From Phascolarctobacterium sp. (GTDB taxonomy: Bacteria; Bacillota; Negativicutes; Acidaminococcales; Acidaminococcaceae), in the NCBI GenBank assembly GCA_004558595.1, contig SFCN01000001.1:13040-77039 (forward strand): a stretch of DNA of 64,000 nt, written 5' to 3'. How positions within the stretch are numbered: position 1 is the first letter of the stretch; each line of letters opens with the position of its first letter. The translations under genes were made by a program, and so were the position numbers. The notes beneath the pieces are model-generated. The model was not told where the DNA came from, ran no database searches, and saw nothing but the letters and a program-made list of their open reading frames with translations. Shown piece after piece: positions 9,287-20,231 of this stretch.

Positions 9287-10168
9287 TTATTGACCGGCCT
9301 TCTTGCCTCTCAGGAAGAGCCACAAGGGCCCTGCCAGGAAGGTGGAGGTATAGGCGCCACTGGAGAAGCCTACCAGCATAGCAAAGGAGAAGTTGCGAAT
9401 AGTCTCGCCACCGAAAAGGAAGATGGAAACAACCGCAAACAAGGATGTACCAACAGTATAAATGCTGCGGCCCATGGTTTGCCAAATGCTGTTATCAATC
9501 ATGGAGCTGAGGCTTTCGCTACGACGATGAATCTTCAGATTCTCGCGAATGCGGTCAAAGATTACGATGGTACCATTGATGGAATAGCCTACTACGGTCA
9601 ACAGCGCCGCTACGAAGGAGGAATCCATTTCCATCTGGAACAAGGAGAAGTAGCTCAAGGTTACCGATACGTCAATAATCAAGGCGATGATGGCCGCAAT
9701 GGCAAACTTAAACTCAAAGCGCAGGGTGATGTAGGCTATCATCAAGAACCAGGAAAGCACGATGGCCAGCACTGCTTGCTGAATCAGCTCGCCGCCCACA
9801 GTCGCGCCAACGTTTTCCACGCGCTGGATAGCGAAATTACCCAGCTGGCTCTTAAGATCATCCATGACTGCACGACGTTTTTCGTCGTTGATGACACCGG
9901 TACGAATGAGCACGCCCTGAGCCTCTTTAGCATTACTATCATCGCTTTCCAGCTGTATAATGCTGTTGCCCAAGTCATGGCCCTTCAGCACATCGCGTAC
10001 CTGAGCAACCTGCACAGGCTTATCAAAGGACAAGTCCATAATGCTGCCGCCGGTGAAGTCAATGCCCAGATTGAAGCCCTTCATAAGCATGGAGCCAAAG
10101 CCGATGATCAAAAAGGTAATGGTAATGGCAAAGAAAATCTTGTAGTTTTTTACAATGGAGAATTTCAT
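9287..10168 (-). CDS. secF: Protein translocase subunit SecF
   Basis: SecF, with SecD, uses the proton-motive force to complete protein export through SecYEG. The 293-residue product has a first membrane helix (about 10-28), the FTGGSIMDLSF periplasmic start, and the conserved C-terminal bundle (VGYSINGTIVIFDRIRENL, about 193-211). The ATG at 10168 shares one base with the secD stop (TAATG), so the two are translationally coupled. It is the last gene of the run, followed by a strong terminator. Length is normal. Confidence 0.97.
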   Translation of the reverse strand: MKFSIVKNYKIFFAITITFLIIGFGSMLMKGFNLGIDFTGGSIMDLSFDKPVQVAQVRDVLKGHDLGNSIIQLESDDSNAKEAQGVLIRTGVINDEKRRAVMDDLKSQLGNFAIQRVENVGATVGGELIQQAVLAIVLSWFLMIAYITLRFEFKFAIAAIIALIIDVSVTLSYFSLFQMEMDSSFVAALLTVVGYSINGTIVIFDRIRENLKIHRRSESLSSMIDNSIWQTMGRSIYTVGTSLFAVVSIFLFGGETIRNFSFAMLVGFSSGAYTSTFLAGPLWLFLRGKKAGQ

Positions 10169-11403
10169 TATTTAGCCACCTCCTTTGCTTCCGGCGCCTT
10201 TGCGCCAAAGAGGAAGTAGCTCTTGGTAATATTGCTGTAAACCAAGAAGCGCATGAGGAACTTGGTTACAGTTACCGCAGTGAACATACTGAGCAGAGTG
10301 CCTAGAGCCAGAGTAACAGCAAAGCCCTTAATGGGACCGGTGCCCAAATAGAACAGCACCGCTGCCGCCATTAGGGTAGTGATATTGGAGTCTAAAATGG
10401 TAATGATGGCACGACTGAAGCCAGCATCCATCGCGCTACGCAGCGTCTTGCCCTTTTTGGTTTCTTCCTTGAAGCGCTCGAAAATCAACACGTTAGCATC
10501 TACCGCCATACCAATGGACAGGATGATACCGGCTATGCCGGGCAGGGTCAGGGTTGCGCCCAAATAACGCATTACCAATAACAACAGCATAACGTAAAGC
10601 AGCAAGGCGATATCCGCTACTACGCCGGACAGGCGGTAGAACAAAAGCATGAAGATAAATACGCCGGCAATACCAATAAGGAAGGCCTTTACGCTCTTAT
10701 CCTTAGAGTCCTGGCCCAGAGTAGGACCAACAGTACGGTTCTCCAAAACCTCGATTTTCACAGGCAGACTACCACTACGCAGCAGAATGGCCAAATGCTC
10801 AGCCTCTTCCACACTGCGGGAGCCGGAAATTTGAGCTCTACCGCCGGTGATGGCTTCTTGCACAACGGGCGCGGTGAGCACCTCGCCATCCAGCACAATA
10901 GCGATTTGTTTACCCACATTGCGAGCGGTCAGGTCAGCAAATTTTTTACCGCCCTCATCGCTAAATTCCAGACCTACCACAGCCTGATTACCTTGGGATA
11001 CCTGAGCTCTGGCATCCTTCAAATCCTTACCGGTCATAACTACCTTACCATTGATGTCCTTGAACTGCAGCATAGCAGTACGGCCCAACATGGCGATAGC
11101 CTTTTCCGGGTCCTTAACACCAGGAAGCTCTACAATGATACGATCCTTGCCCTGACGCTGAATTACAGGCTCGGTCAGACCCAGCTCGTTGACACGGCGT
11201 TCGATGATTTTCACACTGCGGTTGACAGCATCATCGTCCACCTTCAGGTCCGGTGTATCCACCGCCTGCAGAACAACGTGGGTACCGCCCTGCAAATCCA
11301 GACCCTGCTTAATAGAGTTAGCCAGGGGGGAGATGTAGACGCAGAAACCGCCGATTATAGCCAAGGCGATAATCAGAAATTTCCCCAACTCATTCCAACG
11401 CAA
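10168..11403 (-). CDS. secD: Protein translocase subunit SecD
   Basis: A 411-residue SecD with an N-terminal membrane helix, the KQGLDLQGGTHVVLQ segment, the P1 head region (about 60-230), and the membrane bundle with GMAVDANVLIFERFKEE (about 298-314). It works with SecF and YajC at the Sec translocon. Translation appears to start at TTG (11403): GGAGG lies eight bases upstream, and the reading MRWNELGKFLI gives the correct membrane-anchor start. The linked order yajC, 5-FCL, secD, secF is seen in several Firmicutes apart from the inserted folate gene. Confidence 0.97.
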   Translation of the reverse strand: MRWNELGKFLIIALAIIGGFCVYISPLANSIKQGLDLQGGTHVVLQAVDTPDLKVDDDAVNRSVKIIERRVNELGLTEPVIQRQGKDRIIVELPGVKDPEKAIAMLGRTAMLQFKDINGKVVMTGKDLKDARAQVSQGNQAVVGLEFSDEGGKKFADLTARNVGKQIAIVLDGEVLTAPVVQEAITGGRAQISGSRSVEEAEHLAILLRSGSLPVKIEVLENRTVGPTLGQDSKDKSVKAFLIGIAGVFIFMLLFYRLSGVVADIALLLYVMLLLLVMRYLGATLTLPGIAGIILSIGMAVDANVLIFERFKEETKKGKTLRSAMDAGFSRAIITILDSNITTLMAAAVLFYLGTGPIKGFAVTLALGTLLSMFTAVTVTKFLMRFLVYSNITKSYFLFGAKAPEAKEVAK

Positions 11404-11444
11404 AATAATTTCCTCCTTAAAAATGGATTTTTTTAATTTATCAG

Positions 11445-12020
11445 CTAAAGCGGAGCGAGAGTGATAATTCCGCTTTCACTAACTATACACTGCATTTTTA
11501 CATCGTGCTCATCACTAGGAAGACTGCTTTGCAGCAGAAAATCATAGGCTACGCCCATGACCACGGCCTTATTCGCCTGAGGCAAAAAGCGATCATAATA
11601 ACCTGCGCCCATGCCCATTCGACTGCCATCCCTGCCAAAGGCTACACCGGGGACAAGCACCAAATCAAAGACCTCCGGCTTGATAACCTCCAAGGGCGGT
11701 CGCACAGAGCGAATGCCATAGCGGTCTAGCTCGAAATCCTGCAGATGTTTAAGGCGTACAGGCACGAAGCCAGTATCCGAAACAATGTGAGGCACGGCCA
11801 CGGTCTTTCCCTGAGCTAGAGCAGCCTCCAGCACCAAGTCCACACTGAGCTCCTTGCCAAAAGCCAAAAAGCCCATGACGCTCTTGGCTTTACAAAAAGC
11901 ATCACAGGCCAGGATCTGCCGGGCCACCGCCTCGCTGGCGGCAGTCACCTGCTCCCTAGTCAATTGAGCGCGCTGTTGGCGTAGAGCCTTACGCAGCGTT
12001 ATTTTATCTTGCTCATGCAT
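11445..12020 (-). CDS. fau: 5-formyltetrahydrofolate cyclo-ligase
   Basis: This enzyme uses ATP to convert 5-formyl-THF to 5,10-methenyl-THF, removing an inhibitor of one-carbon enzymes. Supporting features are the N-terminal KITLRKALRQQRAQL segment, VPHIV, and the C-terminal nucleotide-binding motif VPGVAFGRDGSRMGMGAGYYD, all typical of the family, at a typical length of 191 residues. I start at the ATG at 12020, which overlaps the yajC stop by eight bases; an upstream GTG would add eight residues. Its place between yajC and secD is unusual in function but tightly coupled. Confidence 0.92.
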   Translation of the reverse strand: MHEQDKITLRKALRQQRAQLTREQVTAASEAVARQILACDAFCKAKSVMGFLAFGKELSVDLVLEAALAQGKTVAVPHIVSDTGFVPVRLKHLQDFELDRYGIRSVRPPLEVIKPEVFDLVLVPGVAFGRDGSRMGMGAGYYDRFLPQANKAVVMGVAYDFLLQSSLPSDEHDVKMQCIVSESGIITLAPL

Positions 12021-12303
12021 TTTTAGCCGGGTCCTGATGACCACTTACAGCATTGCGAGACATTTCAATTTCCACGCCCTCAGCGACCTGCACCTTCACA
12101 CGCTTTTCGCTAACAGCAGTGATTTTGCCATAAATACCACCAATGGTAATGATGTCGTCGCCAACCTTCAGGCTGTTCAGTAAATCACGACGCTTTTGCT
12201 GTTCCTTCTTTTGAGGACGCCACAGCATGAAATAAAAAATGCCACCCATCAAGAAAAAAGGCAACAGGGAGTTCAGCATAGCCATTGTATCTCCACCTTG
12301 CAT
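12013..12303 (-). CDS. yajC: Preprotein translocase accessory subunit YajC
   Basis: A small single-pass membrane protein of 96 residues associated with SecDF. The membrane segment (LLPFFLMGGIFYFMLW) is followed by the family signature RPQKKEQQKRRDLLNSLKVG and the VGDDIITIGGIYGKI core. The start at 12303 is chosen because GGAGGTG lies just upstream; a second ATG 18 bases further in also has a purine-rich site. It sits between tgt and secD, the classic tgt-yajC-secD arrangement. Confidence 0.93.
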   Translation of the reverse strand: MQGGDTMAMLNSLLPFFLMGGIFYFMLWRPQKKEQQKRRDLLNSLKVGDDIITIGGIYGKITAVSEKRVKVQVAEGVEIEMSRNAVSGHQDPAKNA

Positions 12304-12369
12304 ATTTCCACCTCCACACAAAAATCGCTATAAACAATTATACATTCTCTATTATACCTTAAAAATCCT

Positions 12370-13494
<1,125 letters not shown>

Positions 13495-13507
13495 TTAAAA
13501 ATTTATG

Positions 13508-13643
13508 GAATTCCTCAGTCCGAAATTTGTTACACAAACTTCTTAAGACAGCTCCCTTTTAAAAGGGAGCCTATTCGCAAAACTATACTAGTAGGGAGCC
13601 TCCCTTTGCAAAGGGAGGTGCCGAGCTTGCGAGGCGGAGGAAT
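13508..13643. repeat. REP/MITE-like palindromic element between queA and tgt
   Basis: The gap between queA and tgt holds two palindromes: a perfect 20-bp one (GCTCCCTTTTAAAAGGGAGC, 13551-13570) and CTCCCTTTGCAAAGGGAG (about 13600-13617), followed by a GC-rich tail GAGGCGGAGGAATT. The outer ends are imperfect inverted copies of AATTCCTC...GAGGAATT. This is the style of the short interspersed palindromic elements common in Firmicutes genomes. It may also act as a bidirectional transcription-attenuating structure. A second copy is not visible in the window. Confidence 0.6.
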
Positions 13644-13644
13644 T

Positions 13645-14670
13645 TTATTCTTCATTATTGATAAACATGGCATCGCCGAAGGAGAAGAAGCGATATTTTT
13701 CTTCCACAGCGACCTTGTAGGTATTCAACATAATTTCGCGAGTAGATAAAGCGCTAACCAGCATGAGTAGTGTGCTTTGGGGCAAATGGAAATTAGTTAC
13801 TAAGGCATCAACTAATTGATATTTATAGCCCGGATAAATGAAAATATTGGTCCAATTGCCGCCAGCCTGCAGCAGGCCGTCCTTGCAGGCGGCCTCGAGA
13901 GTGCGCACCGAGGTAGTGCCCACAGCGATAATGCGACGACCCTCAGCCTTAGCCCTATTTACTGCATCCGCTGCTTCTTGAGAAACAGTGTAGAACTCCT
14001 TGTGCATCTTGTGGTCTTCGATTTTAGCTTCGCTAACCGGACGGAAGGTGCCAAGACCCACATGCAGGGTTACGAAAACCTCTTCGCAGCCCTTATCTTT
14101 AATCTTTTGCAAAAGCTCCTTGGTAAAGTGTAAGCCCGCAGTCGGAGCAGCGGCGCTGCCGCGCTCACGGCTATAAACCGTCTGATAGCGCTCCTTGTCC
14201 TCCAAGGGCGCCGTAATATACGGAGGTAAGGGTGTCTCCCCCAGCCTATCGAGAATTTCTTCGAAAATACCCTCGAAGGCAAAGCGTACTACGCGGCCAC
14301 CAAAATCCGTATGGTCGATGACCTGGCAGGAGAGCTCATCGCTAAATTTAATTTTTGCGCCTACCTGCAGCTTTTTGCCCGGACGCACCAAAACCTCCCA
14401 ATCCGTAGTGTTTTTGCGAGTGAGCAAAAACACCTCCACATGAGCTCCTGTGTCCTTAAAGCCATGGAGACGAGCAGGGATTACTCTGGTGTCGTTAAAA
14501 ACCAAAACATCCCCGGGATGGAGATACTCTATCAAATCGTAAAAATGCTTGTGCTCAATAGCGCCACTGTCCTTATTCACCACTAGAAGTCGGGAATGGT
14601 CCCGAGGCTCCATGGGATGCTGGGCAATAAGCTCCTTGGGCAGCTCATAATCAAAATCTGTTACTAGCAT
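13645..14670 (-). CDS. queA: S-adenosylmethionine:tRNA ribosyltransferase-isomerase QueA
   Basis: QueA transfers ribose from SAM to 7-aminomethyl-7-deazaguanine in tRNA to give epoxyqueuosine. The 341-residue sequence begins [26 protein letters not shown], with [29 protein letters not shown]-type ([11 protein letters not shown]) and [15 protein letters not shown] motifs, all diagnostic. It lies between tgt and a SpoIID-type gene; queH, which reduces its product, is the gene after that, so epoxyqueuosine formation and reduction are co-transcribed. Confidence 0.97.
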   Translation of the reverse strand: MLVTDFDYELPKELIAQHPMEPRDHSRLLVVNKDSGAIEHKHFYDLIEYLHPGDVLVFNDTRVIPARLHGFKDTGAHVEVFLLTRKNTTDWEVLVRPGKKLQVGAKIKFSDELSCQVIDHTDFGGRVVRFAFEGIFEEILDRLGETPLPPYITAPLEDKERYQTVYSRERGSAAAPTAGLHFTKELLQKIKDKGCEEVFVTLHVGLGTFRPVSEAKIEDHKMHKEFYTVSQEAADAVNRAKAEGRRIIAVGTTSVRTLEAACKDGLLQAGGNWTNIFIYPGYKYQLVDALVTNFHLPQSTLLMLVSALSTREIMLNTYKVAVEEKYRFFSFGDAMFINNEE

Positions 14671-14683
14671 GTTAATCTTCTTT

Positions 14684-16015
14684 CTATTTTACTAATCTAG
14701 TCCCCGGATAATAGTGCTCTAAAATCTGGGCGTAGGTTATCTTTTCGTTTTCCACGACCATGCCGCGGGCGCCCCAGGCGCTAAGGCCTAGGCCGCTGCC
14801 CTTGCCCCTGCCGTGGAAGATAAGCTTTTCTTCCTTACCGCCGCTGAGCATATGGTAGCTGCGGAGCAGCTTATTCCAGACGGGCCGCTCCTCCTCCTTG
14901 ACCTTGATGTCGATATCCTTGCTACCCACCTCAAAGCCATAGCGGTCCTCAATGGGCACCTTCAAGGTCTCCGGAGGCGGCGTGCCCGTCTCCACATCGA
15001 ACAAGGCGCTCTTCAGGCCTATGATATCGGCCAGCTCCTCGCCAGTGATTTTCGCGGTGCCAGAGCTACCCGAAAGGATAACGTAGCGCACCCGCCCCGT
15101 GGCGGTGCGGTCATCATCAGGCTCATCCAAGGGAGACAAGCGCACGCTGTTTAGCTTGCCCACAGCGTAACCGCGTTGGGCAAGCTGGCCCTCTAAAAGA
15201 GCCGGAGTGGCACGGTGCTCCCACTTGTAGTCGGGGCTATCGCTATCATAATCTGTTACGGACTGCAGATAGGAGACCTTCCTCCCCCAAGCGCCACTAG
15301 CGGCTTCGGTAAGACCACCGCTGGACGAGGTAGTCACAGCCATAATGGGAAGGCCCTTGGCATCCACCAAATATTGCCCACGAGTTGAGGCAATAAGCTT
15401 TGTAATGCCAGCCTTCTCAATTCTAGCGCCCGTACCTAAGTAGGGCAGCTCCTTGTCAGTAGCTGCCACATCGAAATCACTACGCTGGCCCTGCTGGCGC
15501 CTATATAGCCCATAGGTGCGCGCAGCTACCGCTTGGGCTTTGATAGCCTCGTCCGGCCAGACTACCATAGTTTTGGCAGGAAGCACGCTGGCCACATAGT
15601 CTTCCATATCAACGTAGTTAACCAGAAGTAATTTATCCTGCCGAACCACAGCTCGAACAAAGCCCTTATAGGCTCGCTCATTAACCTTGGGAATGGCCTT
15701 GCCTGCCACAGGCTTAATATAGAGAGCGCTAGCGAAGGCTACTTGTTTGCCATTCTCAGAAGCAGCCTCCATAACCAGCTTATCATCTACGATATGCAAA
15801 AAATATTTACCCTTGGGTAAAACCGTGTCGCTCCCACCGCTCTGGATTTCAAACTCGCTCTCACAGGTGATCTCGGCTGTGGACTGACCCTGTACTAGGG
15901 CAACCCTAATAAGCTCCGCCGCCTCACTTTTGCCCAATCCAAAAGCACCATATAAGTAACCTAGGGCTATCAATAATGTAATGATAATCTTTTTTAACAA
16001 GCTCGTGGTCACCAC
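14684..16015 (-). CDS. SpoIID/LytB-domain secreted protein
   Basis: A 443-residue exported protein: N-terminal membrane/signal segment (about 8-30), then a SpoIID-type core with [14 protein letters not shown] (catalytic Glu of the family), [31 protein letters not shown], and the C-terminal [18 protein letters not shown]. SpoIID proteins are lytic transglycosylases cutting glycan strands lacking stem peptides; in sporulating relatives they act in engulfment, while in non-sporulating Negativicutes the role is likely septal wall processing. It begins at GTG two bases before the queH stop, so the pair is coupled. The placement between queA and queH looks incidental. Confidence 0.85.
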   Translation of the reverse strand: MVTTSLLKKIIITLLIALGYLYGAFGLGKSEAAELIRVALVQGQSTAEITCESEFEIQSGGSDTVLPKGKYFLHIVDDKLVMEAASENGKQVAFASALYIKPVAGKAIPKVNERAYKGFVRAVVRQDKLLLVNYVDMEDYVASVLPAKTMVVWPDEAIKAQAVAARTYGLYRRQQGQRSDFDVAATDKELPYLGTGARIEKAGITKLIASTRGQYLVDAKGLPIMAVTTSSSGGLTEAASGAWGRKVSYLQSVTDYDSDSPDYKWEHRATPALLEGQLAQRGYAVGKLNSVRLSPLDEPDDDRTATGRVRYVILSGSSGTAKITGEELADIIGLKSALFDVETGTPPPETLKVPIEDRYGFEVGSKDIDIKVKEEERPVWNKLLRSYHMLSGGKEEKLIFHGRGKGSGLGLSAWGARGMVVENEKITYAQILEHYYPGTRLVK

Positions 16016-16016
16016 C

Positions 16017-16634
16017 TTATTTCGTGTTGTTCACCATTTTTATATGCTTACTTACAACCACAAACTCACCCTTGGGTGGCTCGCCCTTAGGCTTCTTCAC
16101 CACCTCATACCTATCCCTCTCGCTAAACACGCAGCCACAATATTGCTGCCTATACAAGCCTAGCTCTAAACTAATATCAACGCCCCGTTGATACCCACCG
16201 CGCCAGTCCTCATAAAAGAAGGGAATGCCAAACTCCGCTGCCGCAGCCTGAGCTTCACGCTTAATCAGCTCATGCTTTTGGTAGGGGCTTACTAGCAGGG
16301 TAGTACTAAAAGCGTCATAGCCGTGCTCCTTGGCAAATTGAGCCGCGTAGCGCAGACGTACTCGATAGCAATAGGCGCAGCGCACAGAGCCAATCTCGTA
16401 CTCATGAAGCATACCACGCAGGCATTCTTCTAAGGGATAACTTTTATTGATAATTAAATCATATTCTTTTTTCTCACAAAACTCCCGCAGAGTACTCAAG
16501 CGCTGCTTAAACTCCTTATAGGGATGAATATTGGGATTAAAATAGAGAATGGAAAAGTCTACTCCGTCCCCTGTGAGCTTTTCTGTAGGGTAGCAGGCGC
16601 AGGGACCGCAGCAGGCGTGTAGTAATAACCTCAT
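16017..16634 (-). CDS. queH: Epoxyqueuosine reductase QueH
   Basis: QueH reduces epoxyqueuosine to queuosine in tRNA and is the non-cobalamin replacement for QueG. It has the diagnostic cysteine pairs: LLHACCGPCACYP at the N terminus, RCAYCYRVRL (about 120-130) and QQYCGCVFSE near residue 180, which bind the Fe-S cluster and metal. The 205-residue length is normal. It follows ruvB by eight bases in the operon and completes the queuosine end-steps with queA and tgt. Confidence 0.95.
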   Translation of the reverse strand: MRLLLHACCGPCACYPTEKLTGDGVDFSILYFNPNIHPYKEFKQRLSTLREFCEKKEYDLIINKSYPLEECLRGMLHEYEIGSVRCAYCYRVRLRYAAQFAKEHGYDAFSTTLLVSPYQKHELIKREAQAAAAEFGIPFFYEDWRGGYQRGVDISLELGLYRQQYCGCVFSERDRYEVVKKPKGEPPKGEFVVVSKHIKMVNNTK

Positions 16635-16642
16635 AGCCTCAC

Positions 16643-17647
16643 CTATTTCTCCGGCATGGGCACGCCCAAATAACGATAAGCCTCGCGAGTTGCGCGACGT
16701 CCCCGGGGAGTGCGTTGCAGCATTCCCAGCTGAATCAGGTACGGCTCGATAACATCCTCAATGGTACCGGACTCCTCGCTGACGGCGGCCGCAATGGTTT
16801 CTATGCCCACGGGACCGCCTCCAAAGGTTTTCACAATCGTATTCAAAATACGACGGTCGTTACGATCCAGACCATAACGATCCACCTCTAGCTTGGCCAA
16901 GGCTTCATCCGCCAACTGGCGCGTAATGGTCTCCACCCCTAAAACCTGAGCGAAATCACGCACACGCTTAAGCAAGCGATTAGCGATACGGGGCGTACCA
17001 CGACTGCGACGAGCGATCTCGTTAGCGCCCTCGCTATCAATCTTCACACCCAAAATATCCGCAGCTCTGGTAATAATGAACTGCAGCTCCTCGGGCTTAT
17101 AAAACTCCAGACGGCATTGCACGCCGAAGCGGTCACGCAGAGGCGCTGCTATAGCGCCTAAGCGAGTAGTGGCGCCGATGAGCGTAAAATGCGGCAAATC
17201 CAAGCGCACGCTGCGGGCGGCAGGCCCCTTACCAATAATAATGTCTAGAGCAAAATCCTCCATGGCGGAATACAAAATTTCCTCCACGGTTTTGGAAAGA
17301 CGATGGATCTCGTCAATAAAAAGCACGTCATTATCTCCTAAATTGGTGAGAATAGCTGCCAAATCACCCTGACGCTCGATGGCGGGACCGCTGGTCACGC
17401 GAATGTTCACGTTCAGCTCGTTGGCGATGATATTGGCCAAAGTAGTCTTGCCGAGGCCCGGAGGTCCAAAAAGCAGCACATGGTCCAGAGCCTCGTGGCG
17501 AGCAGCCGCAGCCTTGATAAACACTTGTAGGTTATCCTTGACCTGGCTTTGCCCGATATATTCATTTAAAAGCCGGGGACGCAGGCTGTATTGCCAGCCA
17601 TCGGCCTCTTGCTCTGCTCCGGCAATAATTCTGTCATCGAATTCCAT
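16643..17647 (-). CDS. ruvB: Holliday junction branch-migration ATPase RuvB
   Basis: A hexameric AAA+ motor that drives branch migration with RuvA. Present: Walker A ([20 protein letters not shown]), Walker B ([10 protein letters not shown]), sensor 1 (TLIGATTR), Arg finger (APLRDRFG), and the winged C terminus with [13 protein letters not shown] and TPRGR. The start at 17647 ([10 protein letters not shown]) is preceded by AAGGAG; the longer reading frame upstream lacks family similarity. It is the third gene of ruvC-ruvA-ruvB. Confidence 0.98.
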   Translation of the reverse strand: MEFDDRIIAGAEQEADGWQYSLRPRLLNEYIGQSQVKDNLQVFIKAAAARHEALDHVLLFGPPGLGKTTLANIIANELNVNIRVTSGPAIERQGDLAAILTNLGDNDVLFIDEIHRLSKTVEEILYSAMEDFALDIIIGKGPAARSVRLDLPHFTLIGATTRLGAIAAPLRDRFGVQCRLEFYKPEELQFIITRAADILGVKIDSEGANEIARRSRGTPRIANRLLKRVRDFAQVLGVETITRQLADEALAKLEVDRYGLDRNDRRILNTIVKTFGGGPVGIETIAAAVSEESGTIEDVIEPYLIQLGMLQRTPRGRRATREAYRYLGVPMPEK

Positions 17648-17657
17648 AAAATTCTCC

Positions 17658-18263
17658 TTACCTCTTCGCAAAAAGCATCAGCGCTTGTCTGAGCACTTCC
17701 TTGCCGCTAAGCTTATCAGCATCAGGTATCTGCTTCAGCACCGGCATAATCTCACTATTACTATAGCCCAAGGAAGCCAATGCTTCCATAGCCTCGGCCA
17801 CAGCACCACTACCTCCGGCAGCAACGCTTTCGCCAAAATCGCTGCCAGCTTCCCCGGTAATAGGGCCAACCTTATCCTTCAATTCTAAAAGCATCCGCTC
17901 CGCTGTTTTTTTACCAATCCCCGGCAACTTAGTCAGCGTCTTCACATCACGACTCTGCACTGCCAAATAAAAAGCATCGGGCTTTATAGCGGACAGTATT
18001 CCCAAAGCCATCTTGGGACCGACGCCGCTAACTCCTAGGAGTAGCTCGAACAAAGCATAATACTCCTGACTTAAAAAGCCGTAGAGCAAAATCGCGTCCT
18101 CACGGACCGCCGTGTGCGTGTGCACCTTGACCTGAGCGCCCAAAGCCAATTGAGCCAGATGAGCCGCCGGCATAAACACACGATAGCCCACACCACCTGC
18201 AGTTTCAATAAGGCAAAAATCGGGGCCTAGATAACCCACGCTGCCCTTAATAGAGCCTATCAT
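17658..18263 (-). CDS. ruvA: Holliday junction DNA helicase subunit RuvA
   Basis: RuvA tetramers clamp the four-way junction and load RuvB. The 201-residue protein starts [12 protein letters not shown] (OB fold) and has two helix-hairpin-helix motifs ([16 protein letters not shown] and [22 protein letters not shown], about 75-135) plus a C-terminal RuvB-binding domain (about 150-200). It starts directly after the ruvC stop, showing coupling. Confidence 0.97.
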   Translation of the reverse strand: MIGSIKGSVGYLGPDFCLIETAGGVGYRVFMPAAHLAQLALGAQVKVHTHTAVREDAILLYGFLSQEYYALFELLLGVSGVGPKMALGILSAIKPDAFYLAVQSRDVKTLTKLPGIGKKTAERMLLELKDKVGPITGEAGSDFGESVAAGGSGAVAEAMEALASLGYSNSEIMPVLKQIPDADKLSGKEVLRQALMLFAKR

Positions 18264-18758
18264 CTATCTTCCCTCCTGCCATCTGCGAGTGGAGGCCGTG
18301 TTGACGCCACAAATAGCCGCCGCCAAAGCATCCGCCGTATCGTCAGGCTTAATCTTCTCTCGAATGTTGAGCAAATGCATCACCATAAAAATCACCTGCT
18401 CCTTGGTAGCGCTGCCCGTGCCCACCACGCTCAGCTTAATCTGCATGGGAGTGAACTCCAGCACCGGCAGTCCATGATTGGCCGCCGCTAAAAGGGCCAC
18501 TCCTCGCGCCTGGCCTACGGGAATAGCCGTGGTCACATTACGATTAAAGAACAGCTTTTCAATGCTCATGAAATCCGGATGAAAATGCTCTATGATATCG
18601 CACAAATCATCATAGATTTTTTTCAAGCGCAGCTCCGGCAGCATGTCCTTATCCGTCAAAATGGAGCCGTAGAACACAGGCCGCAGCCTGTTGCCCGTCA
18701 TATCCACCAGACCATAGCCACAGATGGCTGTGCCCGGATCTATTCCTAAAACCAGCAT
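18264..18758 (-). CDS. ruvC: Holliday junction resolvase RuvC
   Basis: The endonuclease cleaves Holliday junctions as a dimer. Catalytic acidic residues are visible in LGIDPGTAICGYG (first Asp), SIEKLFFNRN (Glu), and the C-terminal KPDDTADALAAAICG (Asp pair). The start at 18758 (MLVLGID) follows GAGGAAG; 164 residues is the usual length. First gene of the ruv block, after a weak terminator-like hairpin behind yebC. Confidence 0.97.
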   Translation of the reverse strand: MLVLGIDPGTAICGYGLVDMTGNRLRPVFYGSILTDKDMLPELRLKKIYDDLCDIIEHFHPDFMSIEKLFFNRNVTTAIPVGQARGVALLAAANHGLPVLEFTPMQIKLSVVGTGSATKEQVIFMVMHLLNIREKIKPDDTADALAAAICGVNTASTRRWQEGR

Positions 18759-18766
18759 AATCTTCC

Positions 18767-18806
18767 TCACAAAAACAGAAAGCAGACAAAACCTTGCCTG
18801 CTTTCC
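18767..18806 (-). terminator. Weak terminator-like hairpin between yebC and ruvC
   Basis: Minus-strand arms AAAGCAG and CTGCTTT flank an 11-base loop, followed by CTGTTTTTG. It may reduce, not stop, read-through into ruvC, whose start lies eight bases beyond. Confidence 0.5.
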
Positions 18807-18817
18807 CGTAAATAATC

Positions 18818-19558
18818 TTATTCCTCGTCGTCGTCCGGCAAGTCAGCGTTGTGATAAACGTCCTGAACGTCGTCCAGATCCTCCAGCACGTCCAGCATCT
18901 TTTGCACTCTTTCGGCATCCTCTGCGGACAGCTCAGCCATGGTATCAGGAATCATGGTAATTTCAGCCATTTCTACCTCAATACCAGCCTCTGCCAAAGC
19001 TTTTTCAACATCATCAAAAGCATCCGGAGTGGTTACGATTTCAAAGCCTTCTTCTTCGTTTTTAATGTCTTCGGCGCCAGCTTCCAGAGCGATCATCATC
19101 AGATCGTCCTCTTCTACGCCGGTTTCCTTGCTAACTGCGAAAACGCCCTTTTGTTGGAACATGTAGCCTACGCAGCCGGTAGCGCCCAGATTGCCGCCGT
19201 ATTTGCTGAATACATGACGTACATCAGCTGCAGTACGGTTGCGGTTGTCGGTCAGGCAGCTTACCATCATAGCTACGCCAGCAGGACCATAACCTTCATA
19301 GGTAATTTCTTCAAAGCTTTGGCCTTCCAGAGCGCCTGCGCCCTTTTGAATAGCGCGTTGGATGTTGTCCTTAGGAATATTATTAGCCTTAGCCTTGGAA
19401 AGAGCCAGCTTCAGCTTCATGTTACCGGTGGGATCGGAGCCACCCATGCGTACTGCAATAGTGATCTCGCGGGAGATTTTAGTAGTAATCTTGCCACGCA
19501 GCGCGTCTGCTTTGCCCTTTTTATGTTTAATGTTTGCCCATTTAGAATGTCCTGACAT
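18818..19558 (-). CDS. yebC: YebC/PmpR family protein (TACO1-like)
   Basis: A 246-residue member of a family long annotated as DNA-binding regulators and more recently shown to help ribosomes translate difficult (for example proline-rich) stretches. Diagnostic segments are MSGHSKWANIKHKKGKADA, RMGGSDPTGNMKLKLALSKA, IQKGAG and the acidic C-terminal tail. GGAGG precedes the ATG by nine bases. It is commonly linked to ruvCAB, as here. The acidic tail (DLPDDDEE) is typical. Confidence 0.95.
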   Translation of the reverse strand: MSGHSKWANIKHKKGKADALRGKITTKISREITIAVRMGGSDPTGNMKLKLALSKAKANNIPKDNIQRAIQKGAGALEGQSFEEITYEGYGPAGVAMMVSCLTDNRNRTAADVRHVFSKYGGNLGATGCVGYMFQQKGVFAVSKETGVEEDDLMMIALEAGAEDIKNEEEGFEIVTTPDAFDDVEKALAEAGIEVEMAEITMIPDTMAELSAEDAERVQKMLDVLEDLDDVQDVYHNADLPDDDEE

Positions 19559-19633
19559 ACTTTAATTCCTCCAAACTTGTAAATCAAAATTGATTTTTCC
19601 ATCATTATGTAAAAAATTAACATTCACCATACT

Positions 19634-19662
19634 ATTTTACCACATGAGCTAACTTTTTACAA
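19634..19662 (-). promoter_or_regulatory. Promoter of the yebC-ruvCAB run
   Basis: Minus strand: TTGTAA (-35, 19657-19662), 17 bases, TAAAAT (-10, 19634-19639). The predicted start is about 70 bases before the yebC ATG. Confidence 0.65.
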
Positions 19663-19671
19663 GAATAATCC

Positions 19672-20172
19672 TCATTCAAATACCGCTTTAATGCTATCGT
19701 AATGCAGAAAAATTCCCTGTGCCGCCAGCTCCTTGATCTCATCTAAGGTAGCCAGCTTCCACTCCAGCACCTCAGCCTCCTGTACCTCGACAGAGCTAGG
19801 CTCGAAGTCCAAAGTAAAACGGTAGCAGTCCACAAAATAATTATCGCCCTCACCGGGATTTTCCCTGTGATAGGTTACAAGGGGCTCCCCAGGAACTGCA
19901 GATACATCCAAGCCTGTTTCCTCAAACACCTCACGATTCACCGCCTGACGAGAGCTTTCTCCGGCCATGCAAGCTCCTCCTGGCACCTCCCACCAACCAG
20001 CAGCCCAAGCCTTGGTCAGTACCCGACGGGTAATTAAATAACGTCCATCGGTATGCTGCACTACGCCAAGGACTGTCAAATGATATTCCCCGTCCTTTAA
20101 GCACCAATCGTTGCGCTTCATAGTGCGCCCAGTTAGCTGTTTATTACTATCATATATGTCCCAACGCTCCAT
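19672..20172 (-). CDS. Nudix hydrolase
   Basis: A 166-residue protein with the complete Nudix box GACMAGESSRQAVNREVFEETGL (pattern G-x5-E-x7-REVxEExG; residues about 70-93). It begins ERWDIYDSNKQLTGRT, as in the YfcD/IPP-isomerase-like Nudix subgroup, which hydrolyse nucleoside diphosphate derivatives of unknown identity. GGAGG lies seven bases before the ATG. The substrate is not readable from sequence. Confidence 0.85.
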   Translation of the reverse strand: MERWDIYDSNKQLTGRTMKRNDWCLKDGEYHLTVLGVVQHTDGRYLITRRVLTKAWAAGWWEVPGGACMAGESSRQAVNREVFEETGLDVSAVPGEPLVTYHRENPGEGDNYFVDCYRFTLDFEPSSVEVQEAEVLEWKLATLDEIKELAAQGIFLHYDSIKAVFE

Positions 20173-20231
20173 TACATAACCTCCAAGCTACAAATCTCTC
20201 TAAATCACTACTTCATTCTGTTCACATAGAG

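Noticed and set aside
9290..10219. A 309-codon plus-strand frame opposite secF, and a 523-codon one at 43404-44975 opposite ppsA
   Set aside because: They are antiphase shadows of strongly conserved genes, with no ribosome sites or family similarity.
16017..16634. QueH as an unrelated Cys-rich ferredoxin-like protein
   Set aside because: The CCGPC start, CAYC and QYCGC motifs and the queA/tgt context all fit QueH.
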